A stretch of 64,000 nt of DNA from Massilia sp. Bi118 (GTDB taxonomy: Bacteria; Pseudomonadota; Gammaproteobacteria; Burkholderiales; Burkholderiaceae_D). The DNA lies in contig NZ_CAKKMV010000004.1 in NCBI RefSeq assembly GCF_918697865.1, positions 310,001-374,000 of the forward strand, given 5' to 3'. The notes under the pieces are model-generated. The model was given only the letters and a program-made list of their open reading frames with translations, ran no database searches and was not told the DNA's origin. Shown here in pieces: positions 8,401 through 15,509 of the stretch (its first letter is position 1; each line of letters opens with the position of its first letter). A program made the position numbers and the translations under genes.

Positions 8401-9436
8401 CCGACCAGCAGAGTAAGGAAAGTACCCGACGTTCGGAAGCCATCTCTGGTGGGACGTCGTCAGCCGAAATTTGCTGTCCACTTTCCACTTTGGCGAATGC
8501 CAACGCTGTCCAAACATCGACCGAAGCGGGCCAGTGCGCCACTGACTTTGTGCCGACTTCAATCGCTTTGTCATAGTTGTGCTGCAACGCCAGGCCGCGA
8601 ATTCCGGCTGCAGCAATTTTTTCGTCTTGCGGAAATAGTCCGTACGCGGCTATAAAGTCCTCGGCGGCACCCTGTCCAGCGAACAAGTGGACACGGCATA
8701 CCCCGCGCTGTACGTGCCATCTGGCTTTTTGGTGTGCGTCTAACAAATCAAAAGATCCGGCCAACATTTCGAGGCGGTCATTTGCCTCCCGATAGCGCGT
8801 CGCTTCCAGCAAATCCTTAACAGAGTCAATCTGGCGAGTGAAGACATTAGCAATAGACGAGGGGAGTGGCCCGGGGAGTGCCGTGTCAAATGCTGGACTC
8901 TTCAATGACTGAATGTCCTGTGAAATCAGCGCAACTGCTTTAGCTAGTCCATCTTGACCTGCCGCGACCTGATGGAAAAGGGCGCCTGGCGCGAACGGGT
9001 CGTACAGCCTCTGGAGCATGGGCGAACGTGCAATGCGAAGGCGAATGTCATCCCAAAAATCGACCTGAACAGTGAATTTGCCGGCGGCCTCTCGCTCATC
9101 AGAAAGCGCCATCACCTGGGCAGCCAGATTTGCATCATTCGCAGCGGTAGTTGCAACGATCAGCGTAATGATCTTCACAGGGTGCGCTTCAGCCTTGGTT
9201 ATCTCATCCTCAATGTGCTTTAACTTGAGTGAGCCGTCCTTGTAGCGCTTTGATTGAACCCCGATGCGACCACCTGCAGACTTGATGTATGCATCGACAC
9301 CGCCTTGGTTTTGACCGCGGCGACCGTTCAGCTTCGCTAAGGGATCACTGAACACGTCACCATAAACGATGACACACATGTCCTCAAACTCCGCCTCGGA
9401 CTTGGGTTTCTGTAGTTCGCGTGAGTAAGTGATCAT
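5465..9436 (-). CDS. Mrr-like nuclease / TPR / GreAB-C-like / PIN-like multidomain protein
   Basis: A 1323-residue protein, a candidate conflict or defence effector. Residues about 10-140 look like an Mrr-type PD-(D/E)xK domain: Glu18, GGVDAYI with Asp48, and GVQSKRY with Gln61 and Lys63. Residues about 190-770 are helical with TPR-like periodicity (for example WTALAFAKVESGQ, AYYLLDRYEDVLATC). Around 790-870 a beta-rich segment (SVVNIDMHDMEELPPH, LLSKHVGERIEIPG) resembles the GreA/GreB C-terminal FKBP-like domain. Around 975-1140, FVIDLATL, DDEYEALLLAKE and LISMDQVLRQF place Asp, Glu and Asp as in PIN nucleases. I recall TPR-GreAB-C-PIN proteins from comparative genomics as predicted conflict proteins; the match is by eye. 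Codon use is less GC-rich than the chromosome to the right. ATG 9436 has only a weak ribosome-binding site. A decayed integrase follows 21 bp downstream, and a KfrA-like gene diverges upstream. Confidence 0.75.
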   Translation of the reverse strand: MITYSRELQKPKSEAEFEDMCVIVYGDVFSDPLAKLNGRRGQNQGGVDAYIKSAGGRIGVQSKRYKDGSLKLKHIEDEITKAEAHPVKIITLIVATTAANDANLAAQVMALSDEREAAGKFTVQVDFWDDIRLRIARSPMLQRLYDPFAPGALFHQVAAGQDGLAKAVALISQDIQSLKSPAFDTALPGPLPSSIANVFTRQIDSVKDLLEATRYREANDRLEMLAGSFDLLDAHQKARWHVQRGVCRVHLFAGQGAAEDFIAAYGLFPQDEKIAAAGIRGLALQHNYDKAIEVGTKSVAHWPASVDVWTALAFAKVESGQQISADDVPPEMASERRVLSLLCWSALEAKQNDVAAEYGQKLLALPDPTLPEKTAAFTAALLWATENPFERDHGFIKREAKDALTNAIAGLEPRADTIWRNQSLASLPGDASNLAYAYYLLDRYEDVLATCAEAAAHIPLPDRMISLKLVTLKALDRIDELLELVPRYIGQIERTAVAPIAEVASWRGRDDLIIQLAERVGEDDDGYDRQTIVAFAALAKLNSGRRKEALQVVDEIHCEDGKHLGATIVAARVLLAAGEKERASARLEEVLASISVQTSAEIKLMAADCLFFLKRYREAAKFYAPYCAPEHYSVLHSRLFRSYMESGQRAKARALQASFPAEWVDDDDARETAILLAQRAADWQRLLDLANHQMRMRPKSTGSWLLRILAERYGGSKHNFVSLIADLPEELKGSVRQQAQLAVLELQHGRSDAGVRRLYRMMRSNMQDPSAASAYMTCMYMLASSKQLDGVVEVGVGTSVKLRDDTGAESVVNIDMHDMEELPPHVDFQAPNSYLSNRLLSKHVGERIEIPGQLGATRIYTIVEIVPVALRLLHALHDRVNSSPEGLPSIWSVNLQREDGKLDLSEMQAMLDRNGQRTRNVFDTYASNPITLGVCAKVLGISVLELVQGWPIDASPLRVCAGDHEERNNALQLLEKIENPFVIDLATLGEIVALDCAPALSALSKPYVSSAAVQILEGLIEGAVDDRSFGRAVNIDGQLRIVEYDEEFRSSKLRYLERIKRAVEEHCIVQPTYGSGELPDSLTELEELLGDDEYEALLLAKELGAVLISMDQVLRQFAADTIGIQGVWPQALLASAGIKGILAADRYRFAVQMLFRSNRSFVAVDSEDILMMCRQGGMTLQTGLEKVRTVFQAASSDALSCTEVIEGVIRGMMGSRATLGVVRELVEYLYEPLFRHPAPLPDLEFRAQALMQRISKRFAVLPPWFPFASELIKDQDTGDTVYRYLMAGVRIASQRAAAPMVARPFPFFVTKVTVVPELRAIKP

Positions 9437-9590
9437 CAGTTCTTACAAAGAGGCCTGAGGCTAGACGTTGATAGCGTGTTTGGAGCAACGATGCCGGACA
9501 GGTATCGAGGCCCCGAGCGCCCGTTCATTGGTGGGCACGCCGGCAAGCGGAGAGGCTAACGGCCAAAAGGCCGACTCGGCGATAGAATAC

Positions 9591-9610
9591 GACATTATAG
9601 AAATAATGTC
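9591..9610. promoter_or_regulatory. Perfect 20-bp palindromic operator candidate in the divergent intergenic region
   Basis: GACATTATAGAAATAATGTC is a perfect inverted repeat (8-bp arms, 4-bp centre). It lies 70 bp before the KfrA-like start (9681) and 154 bp before the start of the 1323-residue gene (9436). KfrA-type proteins bind repeats in their own promoters, so autoregulation of this divergent pair is a reasonable inference. A second short A/T-rich palindrome (TACGTTTTACGTA) lies at 9640-9652. Confidence 0.6.
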
Positions 9611-9680
9611 AGAAATTCGGAGGAGGGCGCCTGTTTCACTACGTTTTACGTAATATTACATGATCGATGGGGAGAATAAA

Positions 9681-10751
9681 ATGACTGATTTTGCTCCTGA
9701 AGGTGAAGCCCTGCGAGCTGACGTCGAGATGCTTCGACTTCGCTTTCCGAAGACGGTCGATCTCTATCGCGAGACGTGCGCTGTGATGTTCTTCAGGTAT
9801 GGCATTACACCGACAACGAATTCTCTTTATCAGCTCGTACGCAAGGGGAGCATGTCAGTTCCGTCAGAAGTTCTTCGCGACTTCTGGACTGACCTCCGTA
9901 GGCAAACCCGGGTCGTGGTAGACAATGCGGGGCTGCCGGACGACCTTCGAGAATCCGCCGGCAAACTACTTGGCCAGTTGTGGTCAAATGCAAGGCGGGA
10001 GGCCGAGGATTCGGTTGCCCATCTGAAGGTTGGACTTACAAATGAACGGGATGCGTTACTTATTGCGCAAACGGAAGCGGCTGAGCAGACGGCCCGCCTC
10101 TCGTCAATGTTGGATCAGGCAAACCAAGCGAACGCTGCAAAGGATGAAGACCTGGTGAGGCTACGCGAACAGCTCAGTGCTGTGCGTGCAACGGTCGAGA
10201 ATGTCGGATCCCAGCTTATTGAAGCACAATCCCGGGTAGATCAACTACAACAAGAGACGGTTACATCATCGCGAGAACACGCGGCAGAGATCGACAAGGT
10301 GACAGCACGTGTAGTTCAAGCCGAGCAGCGATATATTGAATTGGAGAAGCGTACACTTGTCGAACTGGACCGTGAGCGTACGATGGTAAGCAGGTTGCAA
10401 AAGCTGCTTGAAAGTGAGCGACACACGGCTGCGGTTAAACACGAAAAACTGCAGGCGGATGCTCAAGCAATGCAAATCCGATTAGCACATCAAGAACAAG
10501 CGCTGACGATACAGCACACCATAAGTGCTGCGCTCAAAGACGAACGCGATTCCGCAATGGCTCGCGCGGATGCGAATAAAGACACAGTAGCCGCCCTGAC
10601 CGGCCAGCTTGCGGTCGAGCAGACACGCGTGCACGAACTGCGGGAGCAGATACGCTATTTCGTAGAACATGGGAATCCCGGCGCAGCACTTAAACAGCCG
10701 TCTTTGACTGCCCAAAGAGGTCGTCGGAGCAAAGCACGACGTGAAAGCTAG
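9681..10751 (+). CDS. KfrA-like DNA-binding protein with long coiled coil
   Basis: A 356-residue protein of the KfrA_N / plasmid replication-region DNA-binding type. ATG 9681 is preferred over ATG 9660 because GGGGAG stands at the right distance before it. Residues about 15-110 form the DNA-binding domain (ETCAVMFFRYGITPTTNSLYQLVRKG and a DFWTDLRRQTRV block). From about residue 115 to 330 the sequence is an almost unbroken heptad coiled coil, ending in a basic tail (RGRRSKARRES). Plasmid KfrA is an autoregulatory DNA-binding filament protein. Chromosomal relatives include TnpT of Tn4651-type transposons, where the protein aids cointegrate resolution. No TnpS-type recombinase adjoins it, so a regulatory or DNA-bridging role beside the divergent nuclease gene is more likely. 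Confidence 0.8.
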   Translation: MTDFAPEGEALRADVEMLRLRFPKTVDLYRETCAVMFFRYGITPTTNSLYQLVRKGSMSVPSEVLRDFWTDLRRQTRVVVDNAGLPDDLRESAGKLLGQLWSNARREAEDSVAHLKVGLTNERDALLIAQTEAAEQTARLSSMLDQANQANAAKDEDLVRLREQLSAVRATVENVGSQLIEAQSRVDQLQQETVTSSREHAAEIDKVTARVVQAEQRYIELEKRTLVELDRERTMVSRLQKLLESERHTAAVKHEKLQADAQAMQIRLAHQEQALTIQHTISAALKDERDSAMARADANKDTVAALTGQLAVEQTRVHELREQIRYFVEHGNPGAALKQPSLTAQRGRRSKARRES

Positions 10752-10773
10752 CCTCAACGGCAATCCGTTGCTG

Positions 10774-11568
10774 CTACATATCCGATGAAGACTCTAAGTT
10801 TCGACAGCTTGAGCTTTCGTCGTCCGTAAACTTTCTTCCGAAGCGGTGCTGAATCCACACGAACCGTTCTTCGTTCAGCATCGTCAGATCGAGCGAACGT
10901 GGTCCCGCTCGATTCAATTCAGCTACTTGCTCGACCGCTTGGTGCTCAAGCTTGCCGAACTCCTCATCGCTGACACCATATACCGCCCTCAAGTGAGTCT
11001 TGACCCGCTGGTACTGCAGCATGTTGGTACGGGCGAACCCGATGTGTTTGCCCACATGGCATAGATGACACAGTGCCTGCAGCCCGACCAGCTTCATCAT
11101 GTGCCGGCCGACGCCATCAGCGCTTGGGACTGTCTGGTAATCCCAGACTTCATGAAACTCGAGCTGGTTGCTTGCGCCGCATTGTGCACATCGCATTCCA
11201 TAGGCCTCGATGGTCATTTTGCGCAGTAGGCGCCAGATATCGACAGGCAAGACAGCGCGCACGCATTTGTGACGCATTGCATGCGGAATGGGTTCGAAGA
11301 TCAACCTGTCAGCAGCGGGGATGTCCGGCGGGTCCCGGTTCTGATTCCGCGTCGCACCCAGACTGCGTTGCCGATTCCTGGTTGTCGACGCCTTAGCCGC
11401 TCGGTTTCGCGGCGTCGATCTGTTCAGTCCACTCATCGCACATGGCCTCCAAAGCTCGCACAGTTGAGGCGTGTCGCTTATGCCTTCGTGAGGCACGCGC
11501 TCCAGATACTCACGACGCATTTTTGCCCACGGAGTTGTGCGATCATTGATTTTGCGCAGACGAGTCAA
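10774..11568 (-). CDS. HNH-type zinc-finger protein
   Basis: A candidate HNH endonuclease or related zinc-binding protein of 264 residues. The core, about residues 120-180, reads MRCAQCGASNQLEFHEVW, a spacer, then GLQALCHLCHVGKHIGFA. Two CxxC pairs could hold zinc, with HEVW supplying the first His and CHxxKH the last, as in HNH folds. The N-terminal 80 residues are basic and low in structure. TTG 11568 is the longest start; ATG 11520 (MRREYLERVP) is more conventional and equally possible. It converges with the KfrA-like gene, 22 bp apart, and has no partner on its own strand downstream. Flanking content suggests a mobile or defence setting. Whether it cuts DNA or only binds it cannot be told from the sequence. 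Confidence 0.65.
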   Translation of the reverse strand: MTRLRKINDRTTPWAKMRREYLERVPHEGISDTPQLCELWRPCAMSGLNRSTPRNRAAKASTTRNRQRSLGATRNQNRDPPDIPAADRLIFEPIPHAMRHKCVRAVLPVDIWRLLRKMTIEAYGMRCAQCGASNQLEFHEVWDYQTVPSADGVGRHMMKLVGLQALCHLCHVGKHIGFARTNMLQYQRVKTHLRAVYGVSDEEFGKLEHQAVEQVAELNRAGPRSLDLTMLNEERFVWIQHRFGRKFTDDESSSCRNLESSSDM

Positions 11569-11723
11569 CCAAACGGCTGACTGGAATCATTACTGCACAA
11601 AAGCAGGCGCAATCGCCGGCAGCTAATCGGCGTCAATGTCACAGTCAGGCAGAGACCTAGCGGAGGGCCCGGTGTTGACGCGGCAATTGAACTTGGCTCA
11701 GGTTTATAGCCTGAAATGTTGAC

Positions 11724-11741
11724 AAAAACCGTTAGCGGTTT
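11724..11741 (-). terminator. Weak intrinsic terminator candidate after the 560-residue gene
   Basis: On the minus strand AAACCG-CTAA-CGGTTT is followed by further T residues (TTTTTG). The stem is only 6 bp, so efficiency is doubtful, but the site sits 56 bp after the stop at 11797. Confidence 0.4.
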
Positions 11742-11796
11742 CCGGTACCGTGTGAAGTTGGATCGGAGAGCGAGGGCCGGACGATAACCCGAAGAT

Positions 11797-13479
11797 CTAT
11801 CGACCCCTTCCCAAACTATGCCCGGAAGCGGGGGGCTCAGGATCCATGCCGAGCTCCCGCCGGCGGCGCAGCGAATTGATTAGTTCATATTTCAGGCCGC
11901 TTTCCGCCGCTAGGTCTCCAAGCCTTTTGTACGCACGTTCAAGACTCAATTCGGATTCCCCGACTGTTTGGACCACTACATAGTCTGGAAGATTTTCGAG
12001 ATTTCCACTTGCCGCCCAGTCGAATGCCTCATCAAGACTTCCAAATACTGCATCGCGATTCGACAGGCAGGTTGCAAGAGCCGTTGCCAGCGCTTCGCCA
12101 TTCGTTGTCCAGTCAACCGAAGCACCACCAGCGCCAGATTTTCTCATCTCGTAAGTGTACTGGCCAGTGCTTATCTGTGATGGCTCGAATGTGTTCTCAA
12201 TAAGGATGGCCGGAACGCTGGACAGGCCGCCGCCATCGGGCTGAAGACTGGCGTAGATGCCGCGCCAGCGCTTGTTGGATGTCCAATATTTGCGTGCAAG
12301 TGCGTCATATTGTCTGCCGTTGCTTTGACTCAATGGGATAAGAGTCGAGCTCTCGGTGCCCCGTTTAAATTGTATCGACGCGACTCCACAGTACCGCTTT
12401 CCACCCTCTGCGACAGTCAGCATAATTAAAACATCGCCGCCCGATTCTGTTTCTGCCTTACTGTTCTCCAGCATGAACAGTGCGTTGCCGACTGAAGATT
12501 TGTTCAACCCAACGTTCGCGAGAGCAGCAATATCCCAGTTCTTGATTGCGTTCAGCCATCCAGTGCACCACCATGAGACCTTTGGCGGCTCAGTTACAGC
12601 CGTACCATCTGCACGGACGCTGTACTCGACCCCAGCTTTGGTCGCAGACCAGAAAACGAACCAGTCTGCGTACGAATAGAACTGTTGAGGCCACGTGCAA
12701 ATTTTTAACTGATTGATGAGCGTCGACTGGTTGTGTGGACGCATCAGCGCATCTAAGGAAGCACGTGTCCGCGGTTCGAGATGACGGCTACCTTCCTTTC
12801 GCGTGGCTTCGTCAGAGTCGAGAACGAATTCAGCCAAAATCTTGTTGGCCGCTACTGCAGCGGCGCGAGTACGGCCGAAAGTATCGATAAACGAGTCGAG
12901 CCTGTCCTCAGCTTTTTTCAAAGCGAGCCCAGCGTGTTGCACGATCGCGGTGTTGGACGTTTCAGCTGGTATTTCGGAGAATGAAAAGCTTGCAGGTGCA
13001 TGAGGGAACATGCTCTGGTAGTTTGCAAACTTCGTACGAAAAGACTCCGCCTGGCTACGAACCGCTCGCGCCATTTCATACCGAAGGCCTGCGGCGCTTG
13101 AGTTCGCGGCGGCGGTCTTCACCGCTCCAGTTTCCTTTTCCTCAGACTGGAACGATGCCCATGCAGCATCGAATGCACATTGTGCGACTCGTTCAGCCGC
13201 TTGCAGATGCGCGACATTTTGCCGCGCATCTGCAAGCGAAAGCTTAGTGCATATACGTCGCCACCAGGGTAGGCACTCAATCGAGGCTACTGTCGATTCG
13301 GCTCTTTCCAACTGTTCCTGAAGCGCCTCCAACTCATCACAAACATGACTGAACCGTTGCTTGAATTTCTCTTGCATGAGCTCCTGGAACGGTATTGCCA
13401 GTTTTGCCATAGTCTCCGTCGCGCGTCGCTCCTGTTCGCAAGCAAACGTCACGCGCTCAAGAAAAGCTGTGAGTATCAT
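11797..13479 (-). CDS. Unrecognised coiled-coil protein with candidate PD-(D/E)xK-like C-terminal region
   Basis: I do not recognise a named family for this 560-residue protein. Residues about 35-115 are predicted coiled coil, broken by a Trp-rich SIECLPWWRRICTKLS segment. Residues about 130-250 are helical. From about 260 on the sequence is mixed alpha/beta and Trp-rich (TWPQQFYSYADWFVFWSATK). Glu338, SGGDVLIML with Asp349, and CGVASIQFKRG with Gln370 and Lys372 follow the E...D...(E/Q)xK order of restriction-type nucleases, a low-resolution match made by eye. Start ATG 13479. The gene stands alone on its strand, beside the HNH gene and an integrase, in low-GC DNA. A defence effector is plausible; a phage- or plasmid-derived protein is the alternative. 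Confidence 0.55.
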   Translation of the reverse strand: MILTAFLERVTFACEQERRATETMAKLAIPFQELMQEKFKQRFSHVCDELEALQEQLERAESTVASIECLPWWRRICTKLSLADARQNVAHLQAAERVAQCAFDAAWASFQSEEKETGAVKTAAANSSAAGLRYEMARAVRSQAESFRTKFANYQSMFPHAPASFSFSEIPAETSNTAIVQHAGLALKKAEDRLDSFIDTFGRTRAAAVAANKILAEFVLDSDEATRKEGSRHLEPRTRASLDALMRPHNQSTLINQLKICTWPQQFYSYADWFVFWSATKAGVEYSVRADGTAVTEPPKVSWWCTGWLNAIKNWDIAALANVGLNKSSVGNALFMLENSKAETESGGDVLIMLTVAEGGKRYCGVASIQFKRGTESSTLIPLSQSNGRQYDALARKYWTSNKRWRGIYASLQPDGGGLSSVPAILIENTFEPSQISTGQYTYEMRKSGAGGASVDWTTNGEALATALATCLSNRDAVFGSLDEAFDWAASGNLENLPDYVVVQTVGESELSLERAYKRLGDLAAESGLKYELINSLRRRRELGMDPEPPASGHSLGRGR

Positions 13480-14219
13480 ATCGTCAAGCCGGAATAATCA
13501 AGGCCTGCAGCTTATCATGCCCCAGGGAAACATTGGTTCTCGTTACAGCGTCGACGTCCTGGTATACGCGTCTCGGCACGCGAATCGGGCCATGTCTATA
13601 AAGTAGGGGACCAAGTTTTGGCGGGTAGCCACCGTGGCAGAAGTTCGTGGCGGCGCTCACATTCACATGTGTCCGCTCAATAGTTGCGCGAACTAAGCTA
13701 TCGGGCGGGCCAGTGCCACGACCGTCCTAAGCAAGCCATGTGGCAGGTCGAGCACAGACAGCGTAGCTTCAAAATTTCGTGACGCGACCGGGAAATCATG
13801 GGCTGTCGATACGTGACCCGTGGGATCGGAAGAGCTGCACCAGGGACGATGAGAATGGCTAGCCTTCAATGTTGAATAAGTTCCTTGCACAGAACCCAGG
13901 CACAAGAAATCAAGCGGCCACATCCGACGCCAAATTGTCGAAAAGCATATAGGTGCTGTATCTGAGAAGGTGATGTAAACCCTGTGACGCCGTGAGCGAC
14001 AAAGAAAAGATTACGTAACCATGATGACGCAGCTGTTAAAAATCGCCATTTCTGCGTCGTCATACGATTTAGGTCCAAGGTGTCATTAATTTTACGTACG
14101 AGCGCTACTGCACCATGGCGCAGTGAACGGCGACGGCGACGGGTCCGGCTCAATCGCGCATAATCTATATTATGTCAAATATGCTTTTCGTAAAGCCGCC
14201 CAACAAGGGGCAGCACAGC
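13480..14219. other. 740-bp gap between the coiled-coil gene and the integrase
   Basis: Several short frames exist here on both strands, but none has a recognisable product, a good ribosome-binding site or codon use like its neighbours. It lies just downstream of the integrase gene stop, where an attachment site or decayed cargo could sit. I found no clear direct repeat, tRNA fragment or terminator. Confidence 0.4.
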
Positions 14220-15383
14220 TCAAAGCACGCTCTTCCCGTTCACCGAACGGATGATCTCGTCATGCCGCTCATTATCGGTCTTGTGCAGATAAGCCGCGGT
14301 GGTCGCGATGTTTTCATGCCCCGCCGTGTCCTGCAGCGTCTTCAACTGCACCCCGTTGTTGGCGTGGTTGGTCAGCATGCTGTGGCGCAGCCAGTGCGCC
14401 GACGCCTGCCGCAGTGTCGCAGCCGTATCCTGATCGCCTTTCGCATCGGCGGCGCGCGCGGCGTCGGCGAAAACGGCCTTGATCGCTTCGGCCGCGGCTT
14501 CGTCGGTGATCCGCGCCGGTTCGCGCGAACGGCTGGAGAGGACCAGCGGCATGCGGTCCGTGCGGCTGGTTTGCGGCAGCAGTTCGAACGCGACGCGGTA
14601 GGACTGGAAAGCTTCCAGCATCTCGGGCGGGACCGGCAGGCGGCGCGGCTTGTTGCCTTTGCCGACGACGTCCAGCCACCAGCGGCCGTTGCCTTCGGTG
14701 TAGATCGAACCCATTGATGCGCTGACGATCTCGTTCAGGCGGGCGCCCGTGTGCGCAAAGGCGATCAGCAGGAAGCGGTCGCGCGCGCGGCGCCTGAAAG
14801 CCGCCGGCGTGTCGGCCGGACGGCTGGAAACCGTTTCCAGCGCGAGCGCGATCGCGCCCTGGGTCAGGTAGCGCGTAATCCGGCTCGCGGACGGCGCCTT
14901 CACGTTGCGAACCAGCGCGCCAGGGTTCCGGCGCAGATAGCCGGTCTGCTCGGCAAAGCCCATCAGGCCTTTCACCGCAATCATGGCCTGGCGCCGGCTC
15001 GGATCGGACAGCGGCCCGGTGAACGGCCGGTAGCGCGGATCGCTGCGCGGCCACTTGGTTTTCGAGACCCATTCCGGTGGCGGATTCTTCAGGAATTCCT
15101 TGTAGTTGTTGAGGTCAGCAACGTTCAGCTGGGCCAGGGTCTTTTTGGCTTCTTCGCGGCACCAGGTCAGGAAGCGGTAGAGTTCCTTCTGCGAGTTCTG
15201 GATCGACTTCGCGCTCAGCTCGCCGTGGGCGATGAATTCGCGGGCCAGTTCGATGTCGGTGGTGGCCTCGGTGATCGCATCTTCCGCAAGCCGGTACATC
15301 TTGACGTGCGCGCGGCCGCTTGGACCGGTCGTGATCTCTTCCGGTGCTGACGGACCCAGGTCGATTGGGGTAAAGTTCGGCAT
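14220..15383 (-). CDS. Tyrosine site-specific recombinase / integrase
   Basis: A 387-residue phage-integrase-family recombinase, apparently intact. The N-terminal SAM-like core-binding domain covers about residues 45-165 (SAKSIQNSQKELYRFLTWC). The catalytic domain has Arg I in AHTGARLNEI, the KGNKPRRLPVP beta-hairpin Lys, HWLRHSM for His-x-x-Arg-His, TAGHENI for the second His, and AAYLH for the tyrosine nucleophile. ATG 15383 is preceded at 15401-15416 by a LexA-type box and at 15433-15474 by TGTCGA repeats. It sits where low-GC cargo meets high-GC core genes, so it is the likely driver of the island to its left. No tRNA target is visible in the window. Confidence 0.95.
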   Translation of the reverse strand: MPNFTPIDLGPSAPEEITTGPSGRAHVKMYRLAEDAITEATTDIELAREFIAHGELSAKSIQNSQKELYRFLTWCREEAKKTLAQLNVADLNNYKEFLKNPPPEWVSKTKWPRSDPRYRPFTGPLSDPSRRQAMIAVKGLMGFAEQTGYLRRNPGALVRNVKAPSASRITRYLTQGAIALALETVSSRPADTPAAFRRRARDRFLLIAFAHTGARLNEIVSASMGSIYTEGNGRWWLDVVGKGNKPRRLPVPPEMLEAFQSYRVAFELLPQTSRTDRMPLVLSSRSREPARITDEAAAEAIKAVFADAARAADAKGDQDTAATLRQASAHWLRHSMLTNHANNGVQLKTLQDTAGHENIATTAAYLHKTDNERHDEIIRSVNGKSVL

Positions 15384-15400
15384 GGTGCGAGTGAAAAGGG

Positions 15401-15416
15401 CTGTATCTTTGTACAG
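15401..15416 (-). promoter_or_regulatory. LexA (SOS) box overlapping the integrase promoter
   Basis: CTGTATCTTTGTACAG fits CTGT-N8-ACAG, the proteobacterial LexA consensus. It ends 18 bp before the integrase ATG and shares bases with a minus-strand -10 hexamer, TATACT (15420-15415). LexA bound here would block RNA polymerase, so DNA damage should induce the integrase (inference). Confidence 0.7.
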
Positions 15417-15432
15417 TATAACACTTTGCCAA

Positions 15433-15474
15433 TGTCGATATTGAACTCGACAATATATTTGGTAATGTCGAGTT
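15433..15474. repeat. Three TGTCGA repeats including a 9-bp inverted pair, upstream of the integrase
   Basis: TGTCGA occurs at 15433-15438, inverted at 15447-15452, and direct again at 15466-15471. The last two are the cores of AACTCGACA (15444-15452) and TGTCGAGTT (15466-15474), perfect 9-bp arms with a 13-bp A/T-rich spacer. The array lies where the -35 region of the integrase promoter is expected. It could be an operator, recombinase arm sites or an attachment core. Confidence 0.6.
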
Positions 15475-15509
15475 AAAGAAATGGGTTCGCGATGCTCGGC
15501 CGGCAGCTT

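Noticed and set aside
9660..9683. ATG 9660 as the start of the KfrA-like gene
   Set aside because: GGGGAG at 9669-9674 is placed correctly for ATG 9681, while ATG 9660 has no ribosome-binding site.
13693..14153. Two minus-strand frames (76 and 95 codons) near the integrase
   Set aside because: No ribosome-binding site, no recognisable domain and overlapping each other; kept only as part of the gap note.
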